From the NCBI GenBank assembly GCA_016199405.1, contig JACQGS010000232.1, forward strand, positions 1 through 10,841: a DNA stretch of 10,841 nt, written 5' to 3'. Shown here piece after piece: positions 1 to 6,372 of this stretch. Within the stretch, counting starts at the first letter, position 1; each line of letters opens with the position of its first letter. A model generated the notes under the pieces. It searched no databases. It was not told the origin of the DNA and worked only from the letters and a program-made list of their open reading frames with translations. The DNA is from Chloroflexota bacterium (GTDB taxonomy: Bacteria > Chloroflexota > Anaerolineae > UBA4142). The position numbers and the translations under genes were made by a program.

Positions 1-1
1 A

Positions 2-25
2 ATTTCGGATTTTCGATTTCGGATT
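2..25. repeat. short direct repeat in the spacer before tpiA
   Basis: The 10-mer ATTTCGGATT occurs at 2-11 and again at 16-25, separated by TTCG. It lies in the AT-rich spacer upstream of tpiA, and the same ATTTCG word reappears in the spacer at 6327-6349. It looks like a degenerate short-period repeat rather than an operator. The spacer also contains CATAAT (35-40) but no convincing -35, so no promoter is called for tpiA; transcription may enter from outside the window. Confidence 0.5.
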
Positions 26-57
26 GAGAAAAACCATAATCCAGATTAGGAGGCAGT

Positions 58-825
58 ATGCGCGTCCCTATCATTGCCGGTAATTGGAAAATGAACAAAA
101 CCATCGCGGAGGCGCGCGAATTGACGACGGCAATGCGCGATGATCTCGCGCGGCTCGCGGCGGACGGACAAATCGAAATTATTTTGTGTCCGCCTTTTCT
201 CGCGGTGCCGGAAGTTGGGACGCTGGTGAAGGGCACGCCGATTCGCGTCGGCGCGCAGAATTTGTTTTGGGAAACCAAAGGCGCGTTCACCGGCGAGGTC
301 GCGCCCGGAATGCTCGCCGAAGTTTGCGAGTACGTCATCATCGGTCATTCCGAGCGCCGGCAATATTTCGGCGAAAGCGACGAGCACGTCAACAAAAAAT
401 TGCATGCCGCGCTGGCGAATCAACTCAAGCCGATTGTGTGCGTCGGCGAGAATCTCGCGCAGAATGAAGCCGGGAAAACTGGCGAAGTCGTCGGCGCGCA
501 AGTGCGTGCGGCATTTGCCGGCTTGTCGGATGCGCAGGCGCGCGGCGTTGTGATTGCGTATGAGCCGATCTGGGCGATTGGCACCGGCAAAGCCGCGAGC
601 GGCGCCGGCGCGAACGCGGTGATCGGCTTGACGATCCGCGGCGCGCTCGCGGATCTGTACGATGAAGCGACCGCGCAAGCCGTGCGCGTGCAGTACGGTG
701 GAAGCGTCAATGCCAAGAACGCGGCGGAATTTTTGGCGCAAGCGGAAATTGACGGCGCGCTCGTCGGCGGTGCGAGTTTGGTCGCGGCGGATTTTGTTGC
801 GATTTGCAAAGCGGCGGTGAGGTAA
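58..825 (+). CDS. tpiA: triosephosphate isomerase
   Basis: Interconverts dihydroxyacetone phosphate and glyceraldehyde 3-phosphate in glycolysis and gluconeogenesis, as a cytoplasmic TIM-barrel enzyme. The 255-residue product has the normal family length and all signature motifs: NWKMN at 9-13 with catalytic Lys11, GHSERR at 96-101 with electrophilic His97, AYEPIWAIGTGK from 167 with catalytic base Glu169 and the start of the mobile phosphate-gripping loop 6, YGGSV at 213-217, and GALVGGASL at 233-241 in the phosphate-binding region. The start is fixed by AGGAGG at 48-53, four bases before the ATG. Nothing is truncated or unusual. The next gene follows after 94 nt of repeat-rich spacer on the same strand, so co-transcription is possible but not shown. 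Confidence 0.98.
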   Translation: MRVPIIAGNWKMNKTIAEARELTTAMRDDLARLAADGQIEIILCPPFLAVPEVGTLVKGTPIRVGAQNLFWETKGAFTGEVAPGMLAEVCEYVIIGHSERRQYFGESDEHVNKKLHAALANQLKPIVCVGENLAQNEAGKTGEVVGAQVRAAFAGLSDAQARGVVIAYEPIWAIGTGKAASGAGANAVIGLTIRGALADLYDEATAQAVRVQYGGSVNAKNAAEFLAQAEIDGALVGGASLVAADFVAICKAAVR

Positions 826-919
826 CATGTCACAGGTCTCAGGTCTCAGATTTGTCGCTTGCGACCTGCGATCTCAAACTTGTGACATGCGACTTGCAAC
901 CTGCGACCTGTGACCGGCA
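826..919. repeat. degenerate short repeats with inverted copies between tpiA and the next gene
   Basis: Almost the whole spacer is built from variants of ACTTGCGACCTG. AGGTCTC is repeated in tandem at 834-847, and CCTGCGA occurs at 865-871 and 900-906. Two inverted pairs are visible: GTCACAGGTC (829-838) with GACCTGTGAC (905-914), and CATGTCACA (826-834) with TGTGACATG (881-889). The array starts directly at the tpiA stop and ends a few bases before the next ATG. No T-tract follows, so it is not an intrinsic terminator. It could fold in RNA, but its role is unknown. Confidence 0.65.
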
Positions 920-1669
920 ATGTCCATCCTCCTCTTTCTCGTCATCTTCATCCCCACACTGGTACTTCAACAATGGCTGCATCGGCACATTCAAGGTGTC
1001 GGGCTTGCGCTGACCGGCAACGCCGGGTGCGCGACGCGGCTGTTGTTTTATTTGCTGTTGCCCGGCATTCTTGTGCATGAAGGCAGTCATTTTCTCGCCG
1101 CGAAAATATTGCTCGTCAAAACGACCGGCGTTAGCATTGGCGTCGCGCGCACGACCAAGAAAAATGTCAGTCTGGGATCGGTGAATGTCGCGCGTTCGGA
1201 TCCATTGCGCGAAAGTTTGATCGGCATCGCGCCGTTCGTCGTCGGCATCGGTGCGATCTGGTTGATCGCCGGCATCGGCTTTGATTTGTGGCCTGGGCAA
1301 GGCTTGAATTTGGACAAGTTCATTCGCAGCGTCATGCAGTACGCGCGCGATTGGACGACGTGGCTCGGCGTCTATCTGATTTTCGCGGTCAGTACCTCGA
1401 TGATTCCGAGCGAATCGGATCGCGAGCCGTGGGGTCCGGTGCTGACGTTCATCGGCGCGCTCGTCGCGATTTTGTTTTTGCTGGGCTGGACGCCGGCGGT
1501 GCCGCCGCGCGTGATCGAATCGGCGCGGCAGTTTATCGACGCGTTGAATTTTGCGTTGGGGGTCGCGCTGGTGGTGAACGCGTGCGTCGCATTCGCGCTG
1601 TGGTTGTCGGAGCGCATGTTGGGGCGCGTGAGCGGACGCCGCGTCGAGTATCGGGTGAAGAGACGTTAG
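920..1669 (+). CDS. multi-pass membrane protein with an HExxH zinc-metallopeptidase-like motif
   Basis: The 249-residue product is hydrophobic, with about five or six likely membrane segments (roughly 1-18, 41-57, 98-120, 147-163, 174-191, 208-231). HEGSH at 53-57 sits inside a hydrophobic helix (LLLPGILVHEGSHFLAAKIL), as in intramembrane M50-type metalloproteases, where the two His residues bind zinc and the Glu activates water. A second candidate motif, SMIPSESDREPW at 160-171, lies at the end of a later membrane segment, where M50 enzymes carry the N-x-x-P...D element; Asp167 would be the third ligand. The family assignment is inference because overall similarity to site-2 proteases is not obvious and no PDZ domain is present. 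No good Shine-Dalgarno sequence precedes the ATG, so the exact start is less certain. The C-terminus is basic (RRVEYRVKRR). Confidence 0.75.
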   Translation: MSILLFLVIFIPTLVLQQWLHRHIQGVGLALTGNAGCATRLLFYLLLPGILVHEGSHFLAAKILLVKTTGVSIGVARTTKKNVSLGSVNVARSDPLRESLIGIAPFVVGIGAIWLIAGIGFDLWPGQGLNLDKFIRSVMQYARDWTTWLGVYLIFAVSTSMIPSESDREPWGPVLTFIGALVAILFLLGWTPAVPPRVIESARQFIDALNFALGVALVVNACVAFALWLSERMLGRVSGRRVEYRVKRR

Positions 1670-1714
1670 ACGTTTTTCATCCGTGCCGGTTGTGCCAGCG
1701 GATTTTGTTTCTCA

Positions 1715-1743
1715 TTGCCTCTTGATAGTCATTCTGGTATAAT
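1715..1743 (+). promoter_or_regulatory. extended -10 promoter giving a leaderless HEPN transcript
   Basis: TTGCCT (1715-1720), a 17-bp spacer and a perfect TATAAT (1738-1743) preceded by TGG form an extended -10 element (TGGTATAAT). Counting seven bases past the -10 puts +1 at 1750, exactly the A of the HEPN start codon, so the mRNA is predicted to be leaderless. No Shine-Dalgarno sequence precedes that ATG, which agrees. An alternative -35, TTGATA at 1722-1727, is only 10 bp from the -10 and is rejected. Confidence 0.75.
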
Positions 1744-1749
1744 CTTGCT

Positions 1750-2154
1750 ATGCCCGAGTTAAAGAAAACGACGGCTAATTGGATCGCTGGTTCGAGGTAT
1801 GACATCGAAACGGCAAAGCACATGTACAAGACAGGGCGATATATCTATGTCATTTTCATGTGCCATCTCGCCATCGAAAAATTATTGAAAGCGGTTGTGG
1901 CGGAATCGCAAGAAAAGCATCCACCGTTCACACATGATCTGTATGATTTGATCGAGCGAGCCGGCTTGGAAATTCCGGCAAAGCATCGCAGAATCATTGC
2001 CCAACTGAATGAACTCAGTATTGCGACTCGGTATCCAGAGGATTTTGCAGCAATGCTAAAAGATTTCCCGAAGAAAGTGTCGCTGGATTATTTGAAGCAA
2101 AGCGAGGAATTTCTAAAGTGGTTAGAACGCGATCTCAGATTAATTCCATCGTAA
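1750..2154 (+). CDS. HEPN domain protein of a HEPN/MNT pair
   Basis: A 134-residue all-helical HEPN-domain protein (Pfam HEPN, PF05168 type). The family pattern is visible: an N-terminal helix with WIAGSRYDIETAKHM (11-25), a central helix CHLAIEKLLKAVV (38-50), THDLYDLIERAGL (61-73) and RYPED (94-98). HEPN proteins paired with minimal nucleotidyltransferases are often toxins (HepT RNases) neutralised by AMPylation, while others of this subtype have no proven nuclease activity. The canonical RX4-6H(XY) RNase motif is not seen in its usual late helix. The nearest match is Arg16-x7-His24-x-Tyr26 in the first helix, one residue too long and out of place, so toxicity is uncertain. The gene overlaps the downstream MNT gene by 37 nt in a different frame, which implies coupled translation. 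The start follows from the promoter, with the ATG at +1. Confidence 0.88.
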   Translation: MPELKKTTANWIAGSRYDIETAKHMYKTGRYIYVIFMCHLAIEKLLKAVVAESQEKHPPFTHDLYDLIERAGLEIPAKHRRIIAQLNELSIATRYPEDFAAMLKDFPKKVSLDYLKQSEEFLKWLERDLRLIPS

Positions 2155-2501
2155 GTCGATACGTGGAAAACCTGCATGCGCGCCACATTTTAGTCGAGCG
2201 CGTTGTTCTATTCGGATCATACGCTCACAAACGCGCGCGCGAGGGGAGCGACATTGATCTTGCCGTGATTGCGCCGCAATTCACACGGTTGTCTTTGCGA
2301 AAACGCTATGAAACCCTCGGCTTGGCGAATATGACTTTGCGCGCGCCCATTCAAGCCATCGGTTATCCGCCGGAGCAATGGCAGAATCCCGAACGCGGCA
2401 GTTTTCTTGACGAAATCAAGCGAACGGGAAAAGTAATTTATCGCAACGGCAAGGCGACGCGGAAGAATCGCAAGCCCGCTAGAAAAAACAAGCCCCTCTG
2501 A
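2118..2501 (+). CDS. minimal nucleotidyltransferase (MNT/MntA-like), partner of the HEPN protein
   Basis: A 127-residue protein of the DNA polymerase beta-like nucleotidyltransferase fold. LFGSYAHKRAREGSDIDLAV (31-50) contains the metal-binding GSX10DXD signature (Gly33-Ser34, Asp45, Asp47), the form described for MntA antitoxins that AMPylate their cognate HEPN toxin. The likely role is as antitoxin to the overlapping upstream gene; the pairing and order are typical of HEPN/MNT modules. The start is GTG at 2118, preceded by GAGG at 2104-2107 inside the HEPN gene. The C-terminal tail from about 109 is very basic (KATRKNRKPARKNKPL), and its last codons lie in the terminator hairpin, so the tail may be partly a by-product of that overlap. 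I could not identify a clear third catalytic acidic residue. Confidence 0.88.
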   Translation: MVRTRSQINSIVSRYVENLHARHILVERVVLFGSYAHKRAREGSDIDLAVIAPQFTRLSLRKRYETLGLANMTLRAPIQAIGYPPEQWQNPERGSFLDEIKRTGKVIYRNGKATRKNRKPARKNKPL

Positions 2502-2522
2502 ATCCAGGGGGGTTTTACTTTT
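2483..2522. terminator. bidirectional intrinsic terminator spanning the MNT stop codon
   Basis: CCCCT (2493-2497) pairs with AGGGG (2506-2510) around an 8-nt loop that contains the MNT stop codon (2499-2501). On the + strand the stem is followed by GGTTTTACTTTT. On the - strand it is followed, after a short gap, by six T's (complement of AAAAAA at 2483-2488). It therefore suits both converging transcription units, HEPN/MNT on + and the GT4 gene on -. The stem is only 5 bp, so efficiency is uncertain. Confidence 0.65.
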
Positions 2523-2532
2523 GTCTGTTGTC

Positions 2533-2567
2533 TGACTATGGACTGCGGACTAAGGACTTCGGACCTT
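2533..2567. repeat. five 7-bp degenerate tandem repeats running into the 3' end of the GT4 gene
   Basis: Five successive heptamers with exact 7-nt period: TGACTAT (2533), GGACTGC (2540), GGACTAA (2547), GGACTTC (2554) and GGACCTT (2561). The core GGACT is kept while the last two bases vary. The GT4 stop codon (complement of 2550-2552) and its last residues (VRSP) are encoded inside this array, so repeat growth or loss has set the C-terminus of that protein. Confidence 0.75.
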
Positions 2568-3554
2568 GACCAACACCATCGCCGCGCCCGCGCTGATCAC
2601 GACGAGCGCGAGCAACTTGTACGCGCCGGTTGGCAGAATCAGCGCGAGCAAACCAAACAGCGCGGTGAACGCGTAATAGACCCACACAATCGCGCGTTGC
2701 GACAAGCCCAAGCCCAACAACCGATGGTGCAGATGCCCGCGGTCGGCTTGAAACGGCGATTTGCCAGCGCGCACGCGGCTGACGATTTGCCACGCGACAT
2801 CGAGAATCGGAATCAGCAGAACGAGCAGCGCGCTCGCGACTTTCGCGCCGCCGATGATGGAGAGCGCGCCAAGCGTAAAGCCCAGCACGAGCGCGCCGGC
2901 GGTGCCGAGAAAAATTTTTGCCGGAAAAAAATTGTGCGGCAAAAATCCGGCGAGCGCGCCGATCAACGCCACCATCAACAGCGCAATCGAATTTTGTCCC
3001 AAATCAAATGTGTGGATGAACATCACGATTGCCGCGAGGATGACGACGCCCGCCGCGAGTCCGTCCACGCCGTCGAGCCAATTCACCGTATTGATCATCC
3101 CCATCAACCAAAACAGGGTGAACAAAACCGCGAACCAATCGTCGAGCACGATCACCGCGCCAAACGGATTCGGCAATTCGCGAATCATGATCCCCGCGCC
3201 CACCGCGATGCTCGCGGCAATCAGCTGCGCGCCGAGTTGCGGCAACGCTTTCAGCTCGCGGCGATCATCGTACAATCCAACGGCGAACATGAACGTCGTG
3301 CCGATGAACAAGCCGGCGACTCGCGGTAATTCGTTTGGATCGGTGCGCGGGAAAAATAGCGAGACGCCGACTGCCGCGCTGAACGCGCCAAAAATGGGAA
3401 TGCCGCCGAGGCGCGCGGTGGGCGCATCGTGCACGCGCCGCGGCGCGGGTTGATCCATCGCGCCGATGCGCGCGGCAAGCTTGATCGCGACCGGCGTGAG
3501 CCAGAGAGCCACCACCAGCGCGGTAAAAAAGACCAAGGCAAAGAAAAAAAGCAT
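2550..3554 (-). CDS. polyprenyl-phosphate sugar-1-phosphate transferase (WecA/TagO/MraY superfamily)
   Basis: Transfers a sugar 1-phosphate from a UDP-sugar to a membrane polyprenyl phosphate, the first committed step for a lipid-linked cell-wall or surface glycan. The 334-residue protein has about ten membrane segments. Family motifs in order: RRVHDAPTARLGGIP (39-53), GLYDDR (93-98) with the metal-binding Asp pair, NWLDGVDGLAAG (158-169), PAKIFLGTAGALVLGF (211-226), and the cytoplasmic HIGH-like loop SPFQADRGHLHHRLL (266-280) typical of WecA-type enzymes. One key position differs: the usual FxGDxG reads FLGTAG, with Thr218 in place of the conserved Asp. I recall GTSG-type variants in some bacterial lineages, but cannot check this. 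MraY itself is unlikely because of the DRGHLHHRLL loop and the isolated context. The start follows from the promoter just upstream; no strong Shine-Dalgarno sequence is present. Confidence 0.92.
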   Translation of the reverse strand: MLFFFALVFFTALVVALWLTPVAIKLAARIGAMDQPAPRRVHDAPTARLGGIPIFGAFSAAVGVSLFFPRTDPNELPRVAGLFIGTTFMFAVGLYDDRRELKALPQLGAQLIAASIAVGAGIMIRELPNPFGAVIVLDDWFAVLFTLFWLMGMINTVNWLDGVDGLAAGVVILAAIVMFIHTFDLGQNSIALLMVALIGALAGFLPHNFFPAKIFLGTAGALVLGFTLGALSIIGGAKVASALLVLLIPILDVAWQIVSRVRAGKSPFQADRGHLHHRLLGLGLSQRAIVWVYYAFTALFGLLALILPTGAYKLLALVVISAGAAMVLVKVRSP

Positions 3555-3568
3555 TTAAATCTTTATTC

Positions 3569-3596
3569 ATTCTAGCGCGCGTCGAAGGAAAGTCAA
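3569..3596 (-). promoter_or_regulatory. sigma70-like promoter for the GT4 gene
   Basis: On the - strand, TTGACT (complement of 3591-3596), 16 bp and TAGAAT (complement of 3569-3574) each match consensus at five of six positions. The predicted +1 is near 3562, about 8 nt before the GT4 ATG at 3554. That leaves no room for a normal ribosome binding site. Confidence 0.7.
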
Positions 3597-3616
3597 ACAT
3601 TTGCCCTTTTCATTCC

Positions 3617-3645
3617 TAGACATTCCCGGTAAATAGGTCTATAAT
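3617..3645 (+). promoter_or_regulatory. sigma70-like promoter for the TPR-nfeD-slipin operon
   Basis: TAGACA (3617-3622), a 17-bp spacer and a perfect TATAAT (3640-3645) give a predicted +1 near 3652. It is divergent from the GT4 promoter, with the two -35 elements about 20 bp apart. The annotated gene starts 42 nt downstream at 3694, and a short ORF begins at 3654 right at the predicted +1. Confidence 0.7.
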
Positions 3646-3653
3646 CACCGGCG

Positions 3654-3686
3654 ATGATGGGGCGGGGCTTTATTCTCTCGATTTGA
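3654..3686 (+). other. possible leaderless 10-codon upstream ORF
   Basis: ATG ATG at 3654-3659 opens a short frame encoding MMGRGFILSI and ending with TGA at 3684-3686, seven bases before the ATG of the TPR gene. The first ATG is about 2 nt from the predicted +1. The TPR gene itself has no clear Shine-Dalgarno sequence, so translation of this ORF followed by reinitiation is conceivable. It is short enough to be chance. Confidence 0.25.
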
Positions 3687-3693
3687 TTTTGCA

Positions 3694-4983
3694 ATGGATT
3701 CATATTTTGGCAAACGCTCCAAGCGATCCGTTAATCGCTATTCCGATTGGGATGAGATCGCCTACCCGGAAACTCGCGCGGCGCACGGGCGAGGCGGCAT
3801 CGCGCTGTTTTTGATCGGCGCATTGTTGGTTTGCGTCGTCGGCGCGGTCGTCGTGCCGGCGGGCGCGGGCGCGCTTGCGGGTTATCAACAACTGCAGCAA
3901 CAGAACCAAGAGAATGCGTCCTTGCATTATCAACGTGGGCTGGGTTATTTGGCGGAAAATTATCCGGAACTCGCCTACACCGAATTTGAACTCGCGCTCA
4001 AGTACGACGGCGCGCTGGAGCCGGCGCAGCAAAAGTTGGATGAGCTGAATGCGTTCGACGGGCGGGGCAAGCCGGGCGCAGCCGATCAAAATGTCGCGCC
4101 GGCGTTATTTGAGCAAGCCAAAAATTTTGTCGCGAAAAAGCAATGGAGCGATGGAATCGTTCGACTCGAGCAATTGCAAACGCTGAGCGCCGATTATCGC
4201 ACGCGTGAAGTGAGCGATCTCTTGTATCAAGCCTATGTCGAAGGCGGCAAAGAAGCGGTGGGATTGTTGCAAATCGAACTCGCGCGCGAACGTTTCGACG
4301 CGGCGCTCGCGATCAACGGCAAGGATGCGGAAATCAAGCGCCAACGCGATCTCGCGCAATTATATCTCGAGGGTCAGCAATATGCCGGGAGCAATTGGCA
4401 AATCGCCGCGACAAAATTTGCAGCGCTCTATGCGCAAGACGCGAACTATGCCGACGTAAAAAAACGCGCGGTCGAAGCGTATTTGGGATATGGCGACAAC
4501 GCCGCAAAAACCGGCGCGTGGTGTTTGGCGTTACGCGAGTACGAAGCGGCGGTCGCAATCTCGAATGAGCCGAGCGTCGCGCAGAAACGCAGCCAAGCGT
4601 CCGCGCAATGCAAGCAAATCCTTGCCTCGCCGCCAACACCGACGCTCACCGCTGCGGAAAATTATTCGTGGAAAATTTCAACCGCGAATATTCCGGCGTG
4701 CGCCGGCAGCGGTGATTTGAGCGGCAGCGTGCGCGATGCCGCCGGCAAAGGCATCAGCAGCGTGACGATTGCGTATACGACCGACGCGGGCGCGCGCACG
4801 ACGACAACAACCAACGGCAGCGGAGCGTATCAATTCGCGCTGGGCAAAGACGCCGGCGTTTTGCATGTTTCGATTGTCGGCGCGGACGGCAAAACGCCGG
4901 CAAGCGCGGTTGTCGATGTGAATTATCCGGGCGGCGTGTCGGCAAATTGCCGGATGGTGTTGGAGTGGCAGAGGAGCCAATGA
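3694..4983 (+). CDS. single-pass membrane protein with TPR-like repeats and a C-terminal beta-sandwich domain
   Basis: A 429-residue protein. Residues 1-34 are polar and basic (GKRSKRSVNR), residues 35-63 form one membrane helix, and a long helical region from about 72 to 310 has TPR-like helix pairs such as ASLHYQRGLGYLAENYPELA and AQLYLEGQQYAGSNWQIAA. A proline/threonine linker (313-318) leads to a beta-rich domain (about 336-425) resembling the carboxypeptidase regulatory-like fold: LSGSVRDAAGKGISSVTIAY, then an NGSGAYQF turn. Cys336 and Cys419 flank that domain and could form a disulfide. Positive residues before the helix suggest the N-terminus is inside, so the TPR and beta domains would lie outside the membrane. 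nfeD follows after 23 nt and slipin after that, so it probably works with this protease/scaffold pair, perhaps as an adaptor. I recognise no named family for the full architecture. Confidence 0.88.
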   Translation: MDSYFGKRSKRSVNRYSDWDEIAYPETRAAHGRGGIALFLIGALLVCVVGAVVVPAGAGALAGYQQLQQQNQENASLHYQRGLGYLAENYPELAYTEFELALKYDGALEPAQQKLDELNAFDGRGKPGAADQNVAPALFEQAKNFVAKKQWSDGIVRLEQLQTLSADYRTREVSDLLYQAYVEGGKEAVGLLQIELARERFDAALAINGKDAEIKRQRDLAQLYLEGQQYAGSNWQIAATKFAALYAQDANYADVKKRAVEAYLGYGDNAAKTGAWCLALREYEAAVAISNEPSVAQKRSQASAQCKQILASPPTPTLTAAENYSWKISTANIPACAGSGDLSGSVRDAAGKGISSVTIAYTTDAGARTTTTTNGSGAYQFALGKDAGVLHVSIVGADGKTPASAVVDVNYPGGVSANCRMVLEWQRSQ

Positions 4984-5006
4984 GTACAGGGTGTTCAGGA
5001 TAATCT

Positions 5007-6320
5007 ATGAAATACATTTCACGCGCGTTCGCGCTATTGTTTTTTCTGCTTTCATTCGCATTGCCGTTCGCCGCGTACGCACAACGCGCCGGCGCATCGG
5101 TCGCCGTGCTGAATTTGAGCGGACCGATTGATACGTGGAGCGAAGGGTACATCATTCGCGGCATCAATTTTGCCGAGCAAGATGGATCGGAAGCCGTGGT
5201 CATCGTGCTGAATACGCCCGGCGGCGCGCTTGGTGCGATGCAAAATATTACGACGCGCATGTTGAACGCGCGCGTGCCGGTCGTCGTGTATGTCGCGCCG
5301 TCGGGTGGGGCGGCGGCATCGGCGGGAACATTCATCACGTACGCCGCGAATGTCGCGGCGATGGCGCCGGGCACGACGATTGGCGCGGCGCATCCGGTCG
5401 GCGGCAGCGGCGAAGATATCGCGAACGACGAGCGCGCCAAAATCACGAACTATTCCGTTTCGCTCATTCAAGGCCTCGCGCGCGAACGGGGCCGCAACGC
5501 GGAGTGGGCGGCAAAAGCCGTGCGCGATTCGATCGCGGCGACTGCGCAAGAAGCGCTCGATCTCAAAGTGATTGATTTCGTCGCGAAGGATCTAAATGAT
5601 CTACTGAATCAGATAGACGGTAGAACAGTGAAGACTGCTGCCGGCGAACGAACATTGCAAACCGCGCGCGCCGGCACCACTCCCATCGACATGAATTTTG
5701 CCGAACTATTTTTCCATACGCTCGTCGACCCGAACATCGCGCTGATTCTTTTGCAGATCGGCTTGCTCGCGATTGCCGTCGAACTGTACAATCCCGGCGC
5801 GATATTCCCGGCAATTACCGGCGGCATTTGTTTGGTGCTCGCGTTTGTCGCGCTCGGCAATTTGCCGGTGAATTGGGGCGGCGTCATTCTGATCGTGCTG
5901 TCGGTCGCCGTGTTTATTATCGACGTGAAAGTGAATAGTTTCGTGCTCACGGGCGGCGGGATCGTGATGTTCATTTTGGGCGGCTTGCTCCTGTTCACGC
6001 CGCTCACGCCGATCGGACCGACGCTGCCGGAAGTTTCGATCAATCCGTGGATTCTTTTTGGCGCGGCGGGCGCGATGGCGGCATTCTTTGTGTTTCTGCT
6101 GGGCGCGGCAGTGCGCGGCAAAAAATATCCGGTGCTTTCCGGCGCGGAAGTGTTGGTGGGCGCGAGCGGTTACGCGCTGAGCGATCTCGCGCCGAGCGGA
6201 GCCGTGCAAGTGAAAAGTGAACAATGGACCGCAAAGGCAGACAGCGGCACGATCGAAAAAGGCGCGGAGATTCGCGTCATCGCGTTGGAGGGGCTGACGT
6301 TGAAAGTGGTGAAAAAGTAA
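5007..6320 (+). CDS. nfeD: NfeD-family membrane-bound ClpP-class serine protease
   Basis: A full-length NfeD1b-type protein of 437 residues. It has a signal peptide (about 1-25, ending AAYA), an extracytoplasmic ClpP-like serine protease domain (about 30-225), four or five membrane helices (about 242-370) and a C-terminal OB-fold (about 375-437). The catalytic Ser-Lys dyad is readable: Ser105 in GGAAASAGTF and Lys145 in ERAKITNYS, 40 residues apart, close to the spacing of Ser97 and Lys138 in the archaeal homologue PH1510, which cleaves the hydrophobic tail of its stomatin partner. NTPGGALGAM (69-78) is the oxyanion-region motif. The start has CAGGA at 4996-5000, six bases upstream. The slipin gene follows after 52 nt, the usual partner arrangement in membrane quality-control modules. 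Confidence 0.95.
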   Translation: MKYISRAFALLFFLLSFALPFAAYAQRAGASVAVLNLSGPIDTWSEGYIIRGINFAEQDGSEAVVIVLNTPGGALGAMQNITTRMLNARVPVVVYVAPSGGAAASAGTFITYAANVAAMAPGTTIGAAHPVGGSGEDIANDERAKITNYSVSLIQGLARERGRNAEWAAKAVRDSIAATAQEALDLKVIDFVAKDLNDLLNQIDGRTVKTAAGERTLQTARAGTTPIDMNFAELFFHTLVDPNIALILLQIGLLAIAVELYNPGAIFPAITGGICLVLAFVALGNLPVNWGGVILIVLSVAVFIIDVKVNSFVLTGGGIVMFILGGLLLFTPLTPIGPTLPEVSINPWILFGAAGAMAAFFVFLLGAAVRGKKYPVLSGAEVLVGASGYALSDLAPSGAVQVKSEQWTAKADSGTIEKGAEIRVIALEGLTLKVVKK

Positions 6321-6372
6321 TTCGTAATTTCGTTTCCGTATTCCGAAATCTGCAATCGAACAAGGAGGCAAA
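6321..6372. repeat. repeat-bearing spacer between nfeD and the slipin gene
   Basis: The first part consists of degenerate TTCGT/TTCCGT words, with an inverted pair ATTTCG (6327-6332) and CGAAAT (6344-6349). The word ATTTCG is shared with the repeat at 2-25. The downstream part holds a strong ribosome binding site, AGGAGG at 6363-6368, four bases before the slipin ATG. No T-tract or promoter is seen, consistent with co-transcription of nfeD and slipin. Confidence 0.45.

Noticed and set aside
12..40. Promoter for tpiA with CATAAT at 35-40
   Set aside because: No -35 better than two or three matches is present at 16-18 bp, and the ATTTCGGATT repeats explain the sequence.
46..828. Long antisense frame opposite tpiA
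   Set aside because: It is the shadow of a GC-rich, strongly codon-biased gene; its product is Arg/Ala-rich with no recognisable motif, whereas the + strand frame is unmistakable triosephosphate isomerase.
826..919. CRISPR-like or mobile repeat array after tpiA
   Set aside because: Repeat words are 7-12 nt, degenerate and not regularly spaced by unique spacers, and there are no cas genes or transposase.
1722..1743. TTGATA as the -35 of the HEPN promoter
   Set aside because: It is only 10 bp from TATAAT; TTGCCT at 1715-1720 has the proper 17-bp spacing.
2538..3329. 263-codon + strand frame opposite the GT4 gene
   Set aside because: The product is rich in Arg, Gln and His with no domain pattern; the - strand frame carries all GT4 motifs and has its own promoter.
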